Of a DNA stretch of 64,000 nt, positions 48,229-60,455 are shown in pieces. The DNA lies in contig CM036617.1 in the NCBI GenBank assembly GCA_020746105.1, positions 145,060,518 through 145,124,517 on the forward strand. The letters run 5' to 3'. The position numbers were made by a program, and so were the translations under genes. The DNA is from Trogon surrucura. Taxonomy: Eukaryota > Chordata > Aves > Trogoniformes > Trogonidae. Under the pieces are notes generated by a model. It was not told the origin of the DNA. It ran no database searches and saw nothing but the letters and a program-made list of their open reading frames with translations. Numbering within the stretch: the stretch's first letter is position 1; each line of letters starts with the position of its first letter.

Positions 48229-51200
48229 AATTGACTGGTGAAAAACATTTACCAGGAAGACAAAGTAGTTGTGTCCCCCATTTTCCAGTACTAAGTGGAG
48301 GGGCTCCTTAGGCAAATTGCCTGAAGTTTAGACCCTTCCTTTTGCTTTCAGAGACTCACATCTCAGGGCAGGGCCTTCACTGCCTCAGCTCTTTCATTGA
48401 GAGAGGAAGAGTGAAAGCTACTTTCAATCCCTTGGCTGACCTGAGTCCTCCTTACCTAAACAAACACGCGAGAGATCAGAGCCTGTGACTCAGATGCTCC
48501 CTCTCTTTGGTAAGCGTCCTCAGGACAGCCTGGTTATCACTTTCTCTTAACCCCAACTCCCCCTCCCTGTCCATGCTGTCCAATTTGGTAAATATGTAAG
48601 TATTTCTGACAGAGCAGGATGGCTCCATAGAAGCAATCATGGACACCACCAATTAAAATACTCCAAATATGAAATTACAATGAAAAGTGATTCAGGATCA
48701 CGCCAGCTCAGGAAAAGGAGAGGCTTGAATTTGTCTCTTCCACACTCTTGATGCTAATAGGTAAAAAGTGGAACATATGTTTTCCCTTTGTTTTTGTCAG
48801 TATATCTTAATATATACAGATTTTTCTCCAGACAACTTTTCCGTGAATATGATTCAAATTTGTGAAGAGTTTCTAGACAATAAAAATGACTTTTTTTTTC
48901 AAAAAAAATCCCCATTTGCCACCAAGAAGAAAGAAAAATTGCCCAGTTCTATTTTACTGCATGCACATGAGCTACAACATCACGTGAGCTCAAACTCTAA
49001 CACGAAATTAACCCAGCCTCGCCCCACCCCAAAAAGCTGCATTTAACTAAGACCAGCACATATGCTTGAGGGACCTCGGCATGACGGTCAAGGAGTCTCA
49101 ACACACCGATCTCATTTTGAACATTTCCTGTGATGAAGAGGAGGAACTGGGGCAGAGAGAGGGTTATATCCCCTCCCATTTTACCGGAGCAGTGAACAGC
49201 ACCTCCCTTGCGCACCCCCATGTATTATATTCCACTTCTCCTTGTCACGCTCCGTACAATGTTGTTTCTGTGCTGTGAAGGGTGTCTGGCTCTCCCCTTG
49301 ACTAATCACTGGGCGCTGGAGGGTCCTCTCTGGAGCTTGAGAACTTGACCTCTGATGACACCCGTTTGACAGGGATGCGGATACATGTGGCTCCCCTCAC
49401 TCATCCCCACTCTCCGCAGGAGTTCTCCTCTGATGCCCTGTCAGCACAGGCTTTTCAGACAAAAGATACTGGTGAAATCAACAACAGCCAAAGGAATGTG
49501 GCCTTGTGGCCTAACCGCCTTTGATTGATATTCTTTATTTCAACAAAACCTTAACTTGGTTAAAAATATAGTGTACAACCTGTTTTGGCATTTCCAGGCA
49601 GGACATGTCTGCAGAACTAGCAGGGTCACCGAGGCAATGTTTCAAAACAAATAGCGGGTCTCGCTTTCAAAATCACAAGGTCGCTTTATCTGTGCATATT
49701 TCTTCTGTAGTCTGCCAAGCTGCCGCTTTAAAAAATAATCATGTCAATACTCTTATTTGCTATCCGCCTTTACAATAATGCCCAGAGGCCCGGCAAACTA
49801 AGGGTTTCCTGGTGCCAGATGCATAACGAGACACAGCCCCGGCCCTGCGGAGCCTCCCATCCCACCAGGCTGTTTGCAGACCGCAGAAGCAGAAATCAAG
49901 ACGCAGAGATGAAGGCTGAAGGCTGCTTTGAGAGCCATGCTGTGGCCCTCACATGTCCCTCTCTGAAACAAGAGCTCCTTTTTCCAGAAGGTGACTCCCT
50001 TAATACCTTTCTACATGGAGCTTTCTGCGTGTGCCTTTCCTGCCCACCGTGCCCAGTCCCTCACCCCCTCCAGAAAGGGCCCTGCGCAAAATCTGGACAG
50101 ACATCCTACCCTTCACATAACAACCTTTATGCATGGGAGACACAGGGCTCCTTCACATGTTCTTCCTGCTCTCCATGGGAAATTTCATGGTCCCTTTCCC
50201 CCACCGAAAAATTGCAACTCTCTCACATGAAACTGGAAGCATTTAAAAGCTCAAGCTTGTGTCTACTCTATGCCAAATTTTGATCATTTTAGTGAAGAAG
50301 TGCCAGAATTTCCATGAGAGATTGGGAGTCAGGAGAGATTTCATGTGCAGAGACCTCTGTCCTACAACAATATTTTACTGAAATGCTAACTATGATACAA
50401 CGGTATTTTACAGCTCCACCCTTAGAAATGATTTTCTTAGAGAAGAACAGGAATGTTTAATGCCCCAGTTTTTTTCACAGCCGTTCGACCCCCACTTTCA
50501 AACAAAATTTTTCAAAATATTTTTCTTTCCTATCACACCCTTTCTTGTTTCTTTGGGTGTCAGCAACTTCTTCCCTCTTGCAGCAGCACTGCCTTCCACC
50601 ACCAGCATGCCTGGCTCCTGCTGCACTCACATTAGGAAGAAATCATTTATTGCCCTTTTCAAAGCCTGCCAGGTACTCCCTCATGACAAAAAAGCCCTAA
50701 CTATGCTTGAGGCAGAGCAGCTACCTGCCCTTTTGCATGGTTCTAGTTAATGAATAGAGCAACATCAGGATATCCCAATATTAGAGAGGGACACTTCCAA
50801 AGAAAACAGACAAGTGCAGGGAAATGCACTTGCAGACTAGGAAGGTGGAACAGGTTTCTTCCCAAGTCTGTCTTTAGTCTATCCTAAGTTAGGGAAAACC
50901 TTTCTACAAGCTACAAAAATAGGCTGCTGATGACCTCACATACTCAGAAATTTAGCTTTTATTTCTGCAAATGCTGACACCTTGACCATGTGGCCTCTCA
51001 AGCTGCTGTGTTAGGCACTCATTGCCAGTGCAAGTTGCATTGATCTTCACAACTTGCATCCAGATGAATGCTTTATGTATGTGAAAGACACCTCTCTAAA
51101 ACAAAGAAGGTAGCAGTCATCTCTGGAGAGTGGGAATACATGAAGAAGCGTTAGAGCAAACAACTGAGACTTTTTACCTGGAGAATTTAAAACTGGAACA

Positions 51201-52111
51201 CCGCTAAATACTGAAGTGATGAGCATAATCTCTTGCAATGAGATTGTGTCTGCTCGGGTGCTTGTAACATGTTTTAGTGGTGAGTTTTTGCAGCTGGCAA
51301 GACTTTTTGGCCATGTTGGTACCACTAACCATAATTAGGTTGTCTCCTAGCTTTCCAGTGGATAAACTTCTCAAGTATAGACATTACAACAGATTCCAGG
51401 AATTGTAACATTCATTAAGACACATGAACTACACTGCTTGCACTGACGAGGACAGGACCCCCATGATCATCATCCTGGGATGTGCACATCCAAAATAAAT
51501 GCAGCTTCAGGTTATTTTGTTTGTGAAATATCATGGCCTTTTTAAGTAAAAGTCGTACTTAATATAAGAGAGTAACAAGCCACCTTACATTCCTCCTCTC
51601 AAGGTGCTTAAGAATGGGTGTGATGTATTCGCTCACACCTATGTACTTCCTCTACTCTGCCTTGGCTGCATTCAGACAATTGTGCTTGTAGTGATGAACA
51701 GGCTATATCTCCCTGAAGGATCTGCTTTGTTATCAGGCATATATTTTGTTCAACACCATTCTCGCTCCAGAGCTAAGCAGATGAGATATGACTGCTTCGT
51801 GCTCAGCAGACTTCCATTATTATCATCTCTGATCGGATGGCATTTCACAAGCTGCCTCTTTCTGATTTCCTACGCTATACAAATATCATCGCTTCCTTGA
51901 GGCTGTAGGAGATATAGGATTGTCCACTCCGTTCGGCTGAAAGCCTCTGGACACAAAACAGCTGCATGGAGAAACATTGCTTTTACAGAGATAGATGGTC
52001 AGAAGCTGCTAGAGGCTGAAGTCCAGAACCACTTTGTTACCAGTGATTTATGTGACATCCTTAATTTCTAAAAGCCAGCTGCTTCTAAAATCAGCTACAA
52101 ACAAAGAGGCC

Positions 52112-52192
52112 AGACTCTAATCTTGGTTATGTCAGTTTATCTCTGTAGTTACCCCCAATTTACACCAGGTAAGCAGAGATCAGAATCTAGCT
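52112..52192. repeat. Possible ancient interspersed repeat relic
   Basis: CAGACTCTAATCTTGGTTAT, GTAGTTACCCCCAATTTACA, CCAGGTAAGCAG and AGATCAGAATCTAGCTC occur in order. They resemble, from memory, an old sauropsid repeat with 'gtaactccattgatttacaccagtgtaa' and 'gagatcagaatctggccc'. The last phrase is the most convincing part. Same suspected family as 1401-1472. Confidence 0.4.
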
Positions 52193-55100
52193 CTGTCTCG
52201 CTTTGCCTTAGCCATAAATAAGCCCATTAGGGTTTGTCCTGATGATGTAATGCTTTAATGCAATACCCCACATCTATTTGTGTCAGTAGAGTAGCTGTGG
52301 GGGCAGATAGAACTAGGATTAGCTATTTCCCATGTTTCTCACAGAGGGCAAATTAAAGTTTTATTCCCAGCCACTGTCCCCATGTCTTTAACTCTCTGCT
52401 CCAAGCAGCTGCTTGACTGTTCTTCCAAATGTGATGTTAGGGGCAAACAGCAGTGATACGTTCTGCCCATTGAGTCTGGAAAAATCCCAGAATGAGACAG
52501 CATGGACAGTGATGATGATCTTTGGTACAGTACACTTTTAACTATAAAGCCCTAGGATTACAGGGCTGGAGGAGTTTTTCGCTCTTGGCTAGGCAGCCTC
52601 CAGAAGGTTGGCTTTCCAGGCAGAAACATCTTAAAGGCAGTTGCTACAAATCTGGGCTGTAACTAGCAACACAGGAACTGGCTTAATTAAGGCCTCCGTA
52701 TGAACAAAAAATTAAACAATCATTTAACCATCTGCAAGCTAGAGATATAAATGCCTAAACACATAAGGAAACAGGCTGTAGTACTAGGAAAAAAGAGGCT
52801 GCAGCAGAAGAAAATTTGGTGCTTGTTTTTAGGATGTGTTGACTGCCTTCTGTGAAAAGTCAGTTACCTGTAGTTTCTATGTATGTCTACGAGAGGAGGA
52901 AAACATACTCACTGAGTAGCATCTTCATAACACCTCTATGCAGAGATCCTTGATTTACATTCAGAATAAGAACACAAAATACTGCTGCTTCCCAGCGTAT
53001 GATTGTAAATCTCATAGTGGTGTTTACTGAATTTTCATCTTGAGCTCCTGGGGTGCTATAAGCCAGTGTGAATCTCAGCTCTCATATTAAAAATAGTAAT
53101 ATTCTGTCTTTCAATTGCAGAGAAATCCTTGAAAATATGAACTAGGTGAACACTATCAGCACAAAGAGTAAAAAAATTAAATAAACCCTCAAAATTAGAA
53201 CAGAGTAGGGCTTGGGAGAGGTCCTCAGAAACTGAAAGCAGTGTCCATGCAACCTCTGTCATTTTTTCACATGCACCCAGAACGTTACTAGTACAACCCA
53301 CCCCACCAGAAGATGCTTCCATGTGTGTCGTTTCACAGCAGTCCTTTGCCACCCCATGCTAATTGGGTGAGCTGAGCTGAGCTATCTGAAATTTGGGTGC
53401 AAGCACCAGGAAGACCCAGAAGCGTTTTGCAGGCTGCAGCTCTCGCTGGATTTGCATCAACACTCAGAGTTTTCAATGAATCAACAAAGAGTGGCTTTGC
53501 TGGAGAAACCAGAACAAAATGCTGCAAATACCCTGCACACAACTTCTGCAATGGTTACAGGGAAGGAACAAAACAACCCTTCCTAGCCTGGCCCCTGTGG
53601 GCAGACCATACAAGAGCAATAAAACAGGCATCTTATTGGGATGCTTCCATCCCAGTGTCTTGCCTGAGGGCCAGGGCCCTGTGTTCTTCTGCTACAGCTG
53701 GTCCCCTGCCAGCTGCAGGGAGGGCCCTTCTCCCTTTCAGGGACCTCCACTCCCACATCTCAAGCTCGCTGCTCTCCAGCCTTCCTGCACATCCAGCTCC
53801 CAAGTTTCGGCCCCTGTTCCTGCTCTCCCACAGTTTCCCATTGATTGGGGCCCCTCCTACCTGGAGGTATCTGGGAACTGGTCAGTAGAAGCAGCCACCT
53901 CAACCAGACAAAACATCTCCAAGGAAATGCATTCGAGTCGAGAAAGCCTGACCTCAGAAACAGGGCGAGTGTCCTATGCCAGCAAGTTTTCATTATCTGC
54001 CCCAACAGATATTCAGTTGCTACATGGAGAAACAGAGCAACTTGGAGCAGGATCCTAGAGTGAGAGACACATTCAATTGTGGGCTGTAGGAATATTCCCA
54101 CTGGACATGGGAGAAGCGGTTTCACATACTTGCTATAAATTTGGCCAAACAGCAACTCAAATTCAATATCCACAATGCAGATTAGGCACTTTCGTCACCC
54201 CCACACTCAGTGGCAGGTGTCTGATTTTCCACCCATCATCACCAATTTTCTTTACAGATTGGACCTCCCACACAGAAACTTCATGAATCCTGATGACTTC
54301 TGCAGATCACCAGACTCTTCCCTTGTACTCATCCTTCATTAAAGTGAGAAATAGACCTTACAAAAGAGCAAAGGCCTCAAACAACTATAAAACATACCCC
54401 AAATATGTAAATAATAATCCAGTACCTCTAAATACTTTTTTTTTTAAAAAGAGAAGGGATCATATATCTGACTTCCTAAGAGATAAAACACATGGCTTGT
54501 TCTGGGTACTTTCCATCAGTATATACCAACACAGCAGGTGCATTCCCTGTGCCTTGAAAGAGGCACTGCACAAGATTAGGTAGTTATTTTTGTGGCATGT
54601 CCTTGTCAGTATTTCTCAGCCGTATTCTTACTGATGAAGGAGGGCATGACAGTCCAGCTTAATGAATGAATAAAGTCAGTGTTTGATTGATTCATAGGTA
54701 GTCTGCTGAAGCTGATGTCATTTGTTAAATGCAAAAATAGAAGCTGAAATTAAATGCCAGTGTTTTCTTATCTCTCAGCAATTAGAGCTAGCCTTCATAT
54801 GAACATCAGCTGGTTTGTAAAACCATGTAAGTGGAATGTTAAGGATGTAACATTTTTAGCTATTCAAGTGCTTGGGTGAAACTCATGACTATTTCTTGAG
54901 CATGCAATGTGATTTAGAAGTAGACAATCCTTGCAACACTAAGTGTATCAAGAAGAACAGCGTAATTCTACAACATTGACTCATGTCAGCAATTAAAACA
55001 AGGTTGCTCGCACAATTCTACAAAGGCTTTACCTCTGAATAATTCAGTAGTCTTGCAGACCCATAGAGGATGCAATTCTGTGGCACTGATGAATCAACAT

Positions 55101-55684
55101 GGAAGCTTTGGCACTAGCACTGTTCTTCCAACACACCAAGCAACACCTTTCTCCACATGGAGGCCTGTCGTGGGACTGTTGGTAGATGAAGGTGCTGCTC
55201 AAAGTGCGCTCAAAAAAGCAGAACCAGATCCTTCAGGTAACATTACAATTGGAATGTTAAATTCAGAAATTTGAGTGTTAAGAACAGAATTTGAAGAATT
55301 GTTGTTGCATCGTGCCATGTTACAGATATTGCAAAGCAGAGCTCAATTTTCTTTCTGTTTTCACTGTTATAAGACTAACTCTTATTCCAAGGTCCACACT
55401 CCTTTGAAAACTTTAAAATTTTCAATGTAAAAGCAAACTGACACATCAGTCACTACTTCAAGTATTTTTGTCAAATCTATCAATAAAACCCGATCCTGAC
55501 AAGTGACCATTTCTGACCCTGAGGCAAATTCCACCCTAAAGGAAAGATGACCTTAATTCCAAGTAGACAGAATATTATCTTACATAGTAATTGATACCTA
55601 ACTAAAATCCAAATATCAAGAAAATGTTTAACCTCATTTTCTTCAGTTGCGGGTTTGATTCCTGTTCGGTCCCCATGTGTTACC

Positions 55685-55776
55685 TGATCTAGTTGAGAGG
55701 CATCCCTGCCCATGACAGGGAGGTTGGATTAAATGATCTCTAAGGTCCCTTCCAGCCTAGGCCGTTCTATGATTCT
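55685..55776 (+). mobile_element. CR1 LINE, 92-base tail fragment, young type
   Basis: From TGATCTAGTTGAGAGGCATC to GTTCTATGATTCTTC this copies the 3' UTR of the CR1 at 23871-23960 with only three or four substitutions in about 85 bases. It is severely 5'-truncated: insertion stopped right after the ORF2 stop region. Its tail has only about one ATTCTATG-like unit. The high similarity places both in one recently active subfamily. Confidence 0.94.
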
Positions 55777-55914
55777 TCATGTGTTGTATGTTTCTTGTGT
55801 TCAGTTTAAACACGTTACCACAAAGAACATACCTCTAAGTGTAATTCAGAAATGTTTCATCTGCAAGCCAGTACTACTATTCTTCCTGCTCTTCTGCCAA
55901 ATAAGCTGTAAAAT

Positions 55915-56660
55915 TTTAAGGCTGAGCCAGCCACTAAACCATGACAGACACTCTCTATGATCCACCATCACCCTTCCAGGGGAGGAGAACAGGGGAACCC
56001 GGAAAAGCGACTTTGAGGTTTGGAAAAAAATCTTGAACTAGTTTAATGAAAAAGAAAATAATACTAACAATAACAATGAGGATGTCGAACTATATAGAGA
56101 TATTGACAAGTACATAAATGTATTCAAAAATACAAAAAAAAATGTTAATACCGAATCTGGGCCTTCTGGATGGCAACTAGGTCCTGACTGGAAAAGTCCC
56201 AGACTGGACTCAGCAGCAGTCAAGAGCACCTGAGCCCACAGTCCCAATGACAGTCCAAGAAAAAAAGGAAAAGGAAAAATTCGAGCTCATGTGCTTCTCC
56301 CATCCAGGGAGAGCAGGGGAAGACAACCTGTCCCAACAAACAGCGCTCCTCTGCAGTGTGGAGACAGGAACAGCAGCAGCCCAGGGAGAGGTGCCAAACA
56401 GCCAACAGGCACCCACCCAGCACAGCAGGCACCAACAGCCCCAGGGCTCTCCTTAGGGGCCCTTATAGACCGGGCACATGGGAAGGAACTCTGGGTCACC
56501 TGACCCACCCTCTCCTGCCCATAGGCACAGCTGCCCCTGCTCCCTCCTTGTGAGCCAGGAGCCCCAGAGAATTTCAGTCTTGGGGCTCTCAAACCAGGAC
56601 ACAGGCATAAGCTTTCTTCTGCACTGAGTGACAGCAAGGCAGCTGAGACAAACAGCTCTT
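55915..56660 (+). mobile_element. Probable solo LTR of an avian ERVL/ERVK-type endogenous retrovirus
   Basis: The order of segments follows, at a distance, a common avian LTR type: a GGGGAGGAGAACAGGGGAAC-like start region, GTTTAATGAAAAAGAAAATA, an A-rich part with AACAATAACAATG, then a promoter-like TTATAGACCGGGCACATGG segment with CTGGGTCACCTGACCC and a C-rich 3' part. No gag, pol or env sequence was recognised on either side, so it would be a solo LTR, the usual outcome of LTR-LTR recombination. It is a broken, diverged fossil, probably tens of millions of years old. Both ends are approximate and family assignment is from memory. Confidence 0.45.
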
Positions 56661-56984
56661 ACGGAAATTTTATCTGCAAAATGAAAGATTTTTCAAACTC
56701 AGCAACTCATTCCAAGTACATTGGGAAATGAAAAATATCCACCTGTGGGTTACAGTCATGTTTTCCTAGTCACTCCCAAGACACCTGGAAGCATTCAAAC
56801 ACCTAAAGCTGGGAAGGCAGCAGCAGGGGCAATGCACAGAGGAGAATATGAAAGAGCATGTGACTACTACCCTGTGGGTCAGAGCAGTCTTCCTCAAGCC
56901 AGCCCTTCTTGCACTGCTGCTGAGGTAGCCAGAAAATCTCTTCCCTCCTTGGTTCTGTCATACTCACCATGGAACCCACACGAA

Positions 56985-57311
56985 AGATGGGGAGGGACTT
57001 TTTGTTGGGGAGTGTAGTGATAGGACAAGGGGTGATGGTATCAAACTGAAAGAGGATAGATATGGATCAGATATTAAGAAGTTGTTCTTTTCTGTGAGGG
57101 TCATGAGACACTGGAAGAGGTTACCCAGGGAAGTTGTGGAAGTCCCCTTCCTGGAAGTGTCCAAGGCCAGGCTGGATGGGGCTTTGAGCATCCTAGTCTA
57201 GTGTAAGGTGTCCCTGCCCATGGCAAGGGGGTTGGAACTAGATGATATTTAAGGTTCCTTCCAACCCAAACCATACTGTGATTTTATGATTCTCTGATTC
57301 TGTGATTCTGT
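56985..57311 (+). mobile_element. CR1 LINE, 5'-truncated (~325 bases)
   Basis: Starts near AGATGGGGAGGGACTTTTTG (ORF2 phrase corresponding to AGEGLF), includes GTGATAGGACAAGGGGTGAT, GTTACCCAGGGAAGTTGTGG and GTGTCCCTGCCCATGGCAAG, and ends in a diverged tail of ATTCTCTG/ATTCTGTG units. By its 3' UTR it belongs with the copies at 35131 and 37111. No open ORF2 frame remains. Confidence 0.95.
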
Positions 57312-58004
57312 CATTTCACTCTCCATACTCTAGGACATCCAAGAAAGCCAGTCTCTTGATTGATAACCATGAAACACCTGAGGACTCTAGTCTCTATCCC
57401 AGCATTAGGTGATGCAGAGCTCTACTTCTGGTTAAATGCCCTAAACTCACAGCAGCACCCTTGAAGCTGAGGGTAAGTTCAGTGGCTTTACACCAAGTAT
57501 TGTGAGTACCTCAGCTCTTCCCCCTTACTGCTAATCAGTAATGACAAAAGCTCTAGGGATCATGTGAACTTGCCTTTACATTGTTCCCGTTCTTCAGCTC
57601 CACAACATGGACACCCTCGGACAAGTCCATAACCTACAGGAATTTCCCAAATGTAACCTCTTTTCTCAGTGACTGAGTCCATCAGTCGTCATTCTCCATC
57701 CACTGCTCTTTCAAGGTGAATGAAAGTGCTCTATGCCTCTAATCAGCACAAATCTCACCTTCTGAGGGAAACCTCTATCTGCTTGGAACATCTCAGGGAA
57801 TTCTGAATTGTCACCCTGTCTGGTTGCTAACATATTTCTACAGCGATTGCCTCTCTCTCATCTTTCTCCTCTTCTTTCTGCGCAAATGTGCAATTCTGGT
57901 TACTGAACTCACCCTCAGTAAAAGATCTGAGGTATGAAAAAGGAATCCAGGACTGTGAAAACAGAAATAGAGAAGAAAAAGTGTCATGAGTTCAGGTTGT
58001 AGTA
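57312..58004. other. Gene-free unique DNA between two CR1 fragments
   Basis: About 690 bases with no recognised exon, RNA gene or tandem repeat. A word near 57480 (GTGGCTTTACACCAAGTATT) faintly echoes the ancient repeat suspected at 1401 and 52112 but is too short to call. Confidence 0.5.
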
Positions 58005-59225
58005 CAGTGTCATAGGGAAACTGAGTTTCAGAAGGTCATCTGGGATAATCTCATGTCCAAAGAAGGGTCAACTGCTTTGAATATGAGATCAGACACTGTT
58101 GTTCAGGACTTTATCTGATTTGGTCTTGAACACCTCCATAGATGGAAATTGCACAATTTTCTCTGGGCAACCTGTTTCAACTCTTGAATGATCTTGTGAA
58201 GAATAAGCTGTTCCCTGTATCTAATCAGAGCCTTCCTTCTGTCAGTTTATGTTCATTGTCATTTGTTCTCCTCATATGCACCACTGTGAAGAGTGTGGCT
58301 CTAACTTCTTGATAGCCAAAGCTTTCTCTTCTCAAGGCTGAACAATCCCCATTCCTGCTGCATCTCTGCATGGGGTACATGCTCCAGCCTCCTCTTGGTG
58401 TCCCTCTGCTGAACTCTGTCTGCTTTTTCAATGACTTATTTCTACTGTGGGTCCAAGTACTGAATACTGTATGCTTGTTATGGTCTAAAAAGTGCTGAGC
58501 AGAGGGAGATAATCACTTCCCTCAACATGCTGGCTATTCTTCTGATACCTCCCAGGATACTGTCAGTGTATTTTCCTGCCAGGGCACACTGCTGGCTCAT
58601 GTCCAGCTTCCTGTCTATCACAACATCCAGGTCATTTTCAGCAGTTCTGCTCCCCAGCCAGCCAGCTTCCAGACTGTACCATTACCAGGAGTTATTCTTT
58701 CCCCGGTGCAAAAATTTGCATTTGCCGTTGTTGAATTTTGTAAGGTTTCTATCGTCCCATTCCTCCAGGTCTCTCTGATTGGCAGCCCTGCCCTACAGCC
58801 TGGAATTTGATGACATCTGCAAACTTTTAAGCACTCCACCACCATCACCCTTCATGTCATTGATAAAGATGTTAAACAGGACCTATTATAGACACCTACA
58901 GAGTGTTCCGTGCCTCCAGGCAGACTGGTACCCATTAGCCACTGCCCTTTGAGCTCTATCAGCCAACCAGCTTTTTACACATCCAGACCATAACATCTTA
59001 ACTTGAATACAAGAATACTGTAGGAGACAGTGTCAAAAGCCTTGCCAAAGTGAAGCTAGATGGCACACACAACTTTTCTCTCATCCACAAACCTAGGCAT
59101 TTTATAGTAGAAGTCATTATATATTTATAATATAATAACAGTTTTGTTGAGCATGGTTCACCTTTGGTAAATTCATGCTGCGAACAGCTTCTTCCCATTC
59201 ATGTGCCCAGAAATGTGTTCTAAAA
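58005..59225 (-). mobile_element. CR1 LINE, old copy, ~1.2 kb, reaching the RT region
   Basis: The longest CR1 here, on the minus strand. Plus-strand phrases, inverse of CR1, include GGGCAACCTGTTTCAACTC, CTTCTCAAGGCTGAACAATC, AACATCCAGGTCATTTTCAG, CCCCAGCCAGCCAGCTTCC, GATAAAGATGTTAAACAGGA, AGACAGTGTCAAAAGCCTTG and TGGTTCACCTTTGGTAAATT. The last group corresponds to the reverse-transcriptase part of ORF2 (the GDTVSKAL phrase), so more of ORF2 is kept than in the other copies. Stops and frameshifts split it into short frames (58225-58431, 58618-58848, 58998-59198). High divergence and loss of the terminal repeat mark it as the oldest CR1 in the window. Confidence 0.9.
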
Positions 59226-60455
59226 AGCTATTTCACGAAAAGACAAGATAGAGCACTGGATTTGTCCCGTTCGTGTGCAGATGATTGAAGATGATCAGAA
59301 GAGCAGTGTTAGGGGCAGAGGTGATGCTACCTCACTACCCTTCTCTTCTACTCTTGTCACAGCTCGGTAGTGAGGCTCTGGATTTGACAAAATGGCCTCT
59401 CTAACTTGTCTATGTATATTGAATAAAGGCCCTGAGAAGGCTGCAGGTGGCACAAAGATCAAATTAATGACCTATGCATATTTCTAGACACATTGCCTTG
59501 TCCCACCAGTCTCTGTATTGGGCACTGAGCACCACTTGAAATTTAAAGCCCTGCCTGGTGCTCTCCCTACTCTCACCTCCTTCCTGAAGGCCACAATATC
59601 CCATAACAGCTAGATTCAGCAGAAATAATAAAACTGGTGTCCAGTACACAGAGGCTTATGAACTACCAGAACGTCGATAGGAAATAACCCTGCTGTATGC
59701 AGAGCTAAATGTGTGCAGAATCTGTATGTGCAGTTGGTCTCTCACTGGTGATTGTTTTGCTTCTGCTCCTGCATTAGCTCATAAACTGCGGAGCAGAAGA
59801 GGTCAGACAGTAAATATGGCTAAAGTTTACTTAACTAAAATGTCTGAGTGATCCATGTATGAAGAATACATCCAAAATTTTATGCTGAAGAGGGGAAAAG
59901 TGTTTGAGAAGAGTTTTGAATGAATCCGTATGTTTTGTAAAACTGTATTTTTATGGATAGATCTTTTATTCACAGTTTGACAGGCAACATTCAAATATTT
60001 ACGTTGATTGAAGAACAAAACGTGCTTAGCTTTCTGATAAGACACTGAGAAAATCAGATTTATTTTGAAATCAGCCAAACTGTTTATTTGTGTCATTTTG
60101 TAGCTTTTCTCTATATTGCTACTTGATAATCAGTTGAGTAAGTTTTCAATAGAAAAAGGTGTTCATTACTCCTTGAGTTCAAAGGTCGTGCCCACCTGCC
60201 TCACCCCGCTTTCGTCTCTCTACCTCATGCCATTGCCCTCCAAACCAGCACTTCAGAGTTGAATGGCTCTCTTGGCAGGTTGCTGGGAGCCTTCTCTTCT
60301 TCGGATCTGAAAGTGTGCAGCAGCCAACTGGCCTGCGAGTAGCGGCAGAAAATAGTTAAGTTAAAGAAAGCGCCAAAAAGTTTGGATGCCCATCTGAATA
60401 CTAGCTGCTTCCATTAGTAATAATCCATTGTTCAGTGAGAGAGCTAGTGCTAATG

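Larger units (their letters stand above)
42097..55684. other. Gene-free unique DNA, longest CR1-free stretch
   Basis: No exon or RNA gene was recognised in 13.6 kb. Open frames of 160-180 codons at 49741-50283, 53397-53888 and 53519-54058 have no recognisable motifs, and the last two overlap in different frames of the same strand. Features listed separately are two adjacent microsatellites, two relics of ancient repeats and A- or T-runs. Blocks 47260-47760 and 49500-49760 read like conserved non-coding DNA. The lack of CR1 over this length could reflect constraint or chance. Confidence 0.55.

Noticed and set aside
49741-50283. 180-codon plus-strand open frame
   Set aside because: No domain, motif or family resemblance, no splice context and cysteine/serine/proline content typical of chance frames in mixed-composition DNA. 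Another frame of the same strand is also open at 49991-50230.
53397-54058. Two overlapping plus-strand open frames of 163 and 179 codons
   Set aside because: They overlap in different frames and a 137-codon minus-strand frame also overlaps them, which shows low stop density rather than selection. No recognised protein family.
56040-56150. A-rich part of the LTR-like block considered as an independent microsatellite
   Set aside because: It is interrupted and fits the position of the A-rich part in the suspected LTR type, so it was left inside that element.
59226-59480. Possible further 5' extension of the old minus-strand CR1
   Set aside because: The phrase series that identifies CR1 stops near 59225; a few later words are too weak to extend the element.
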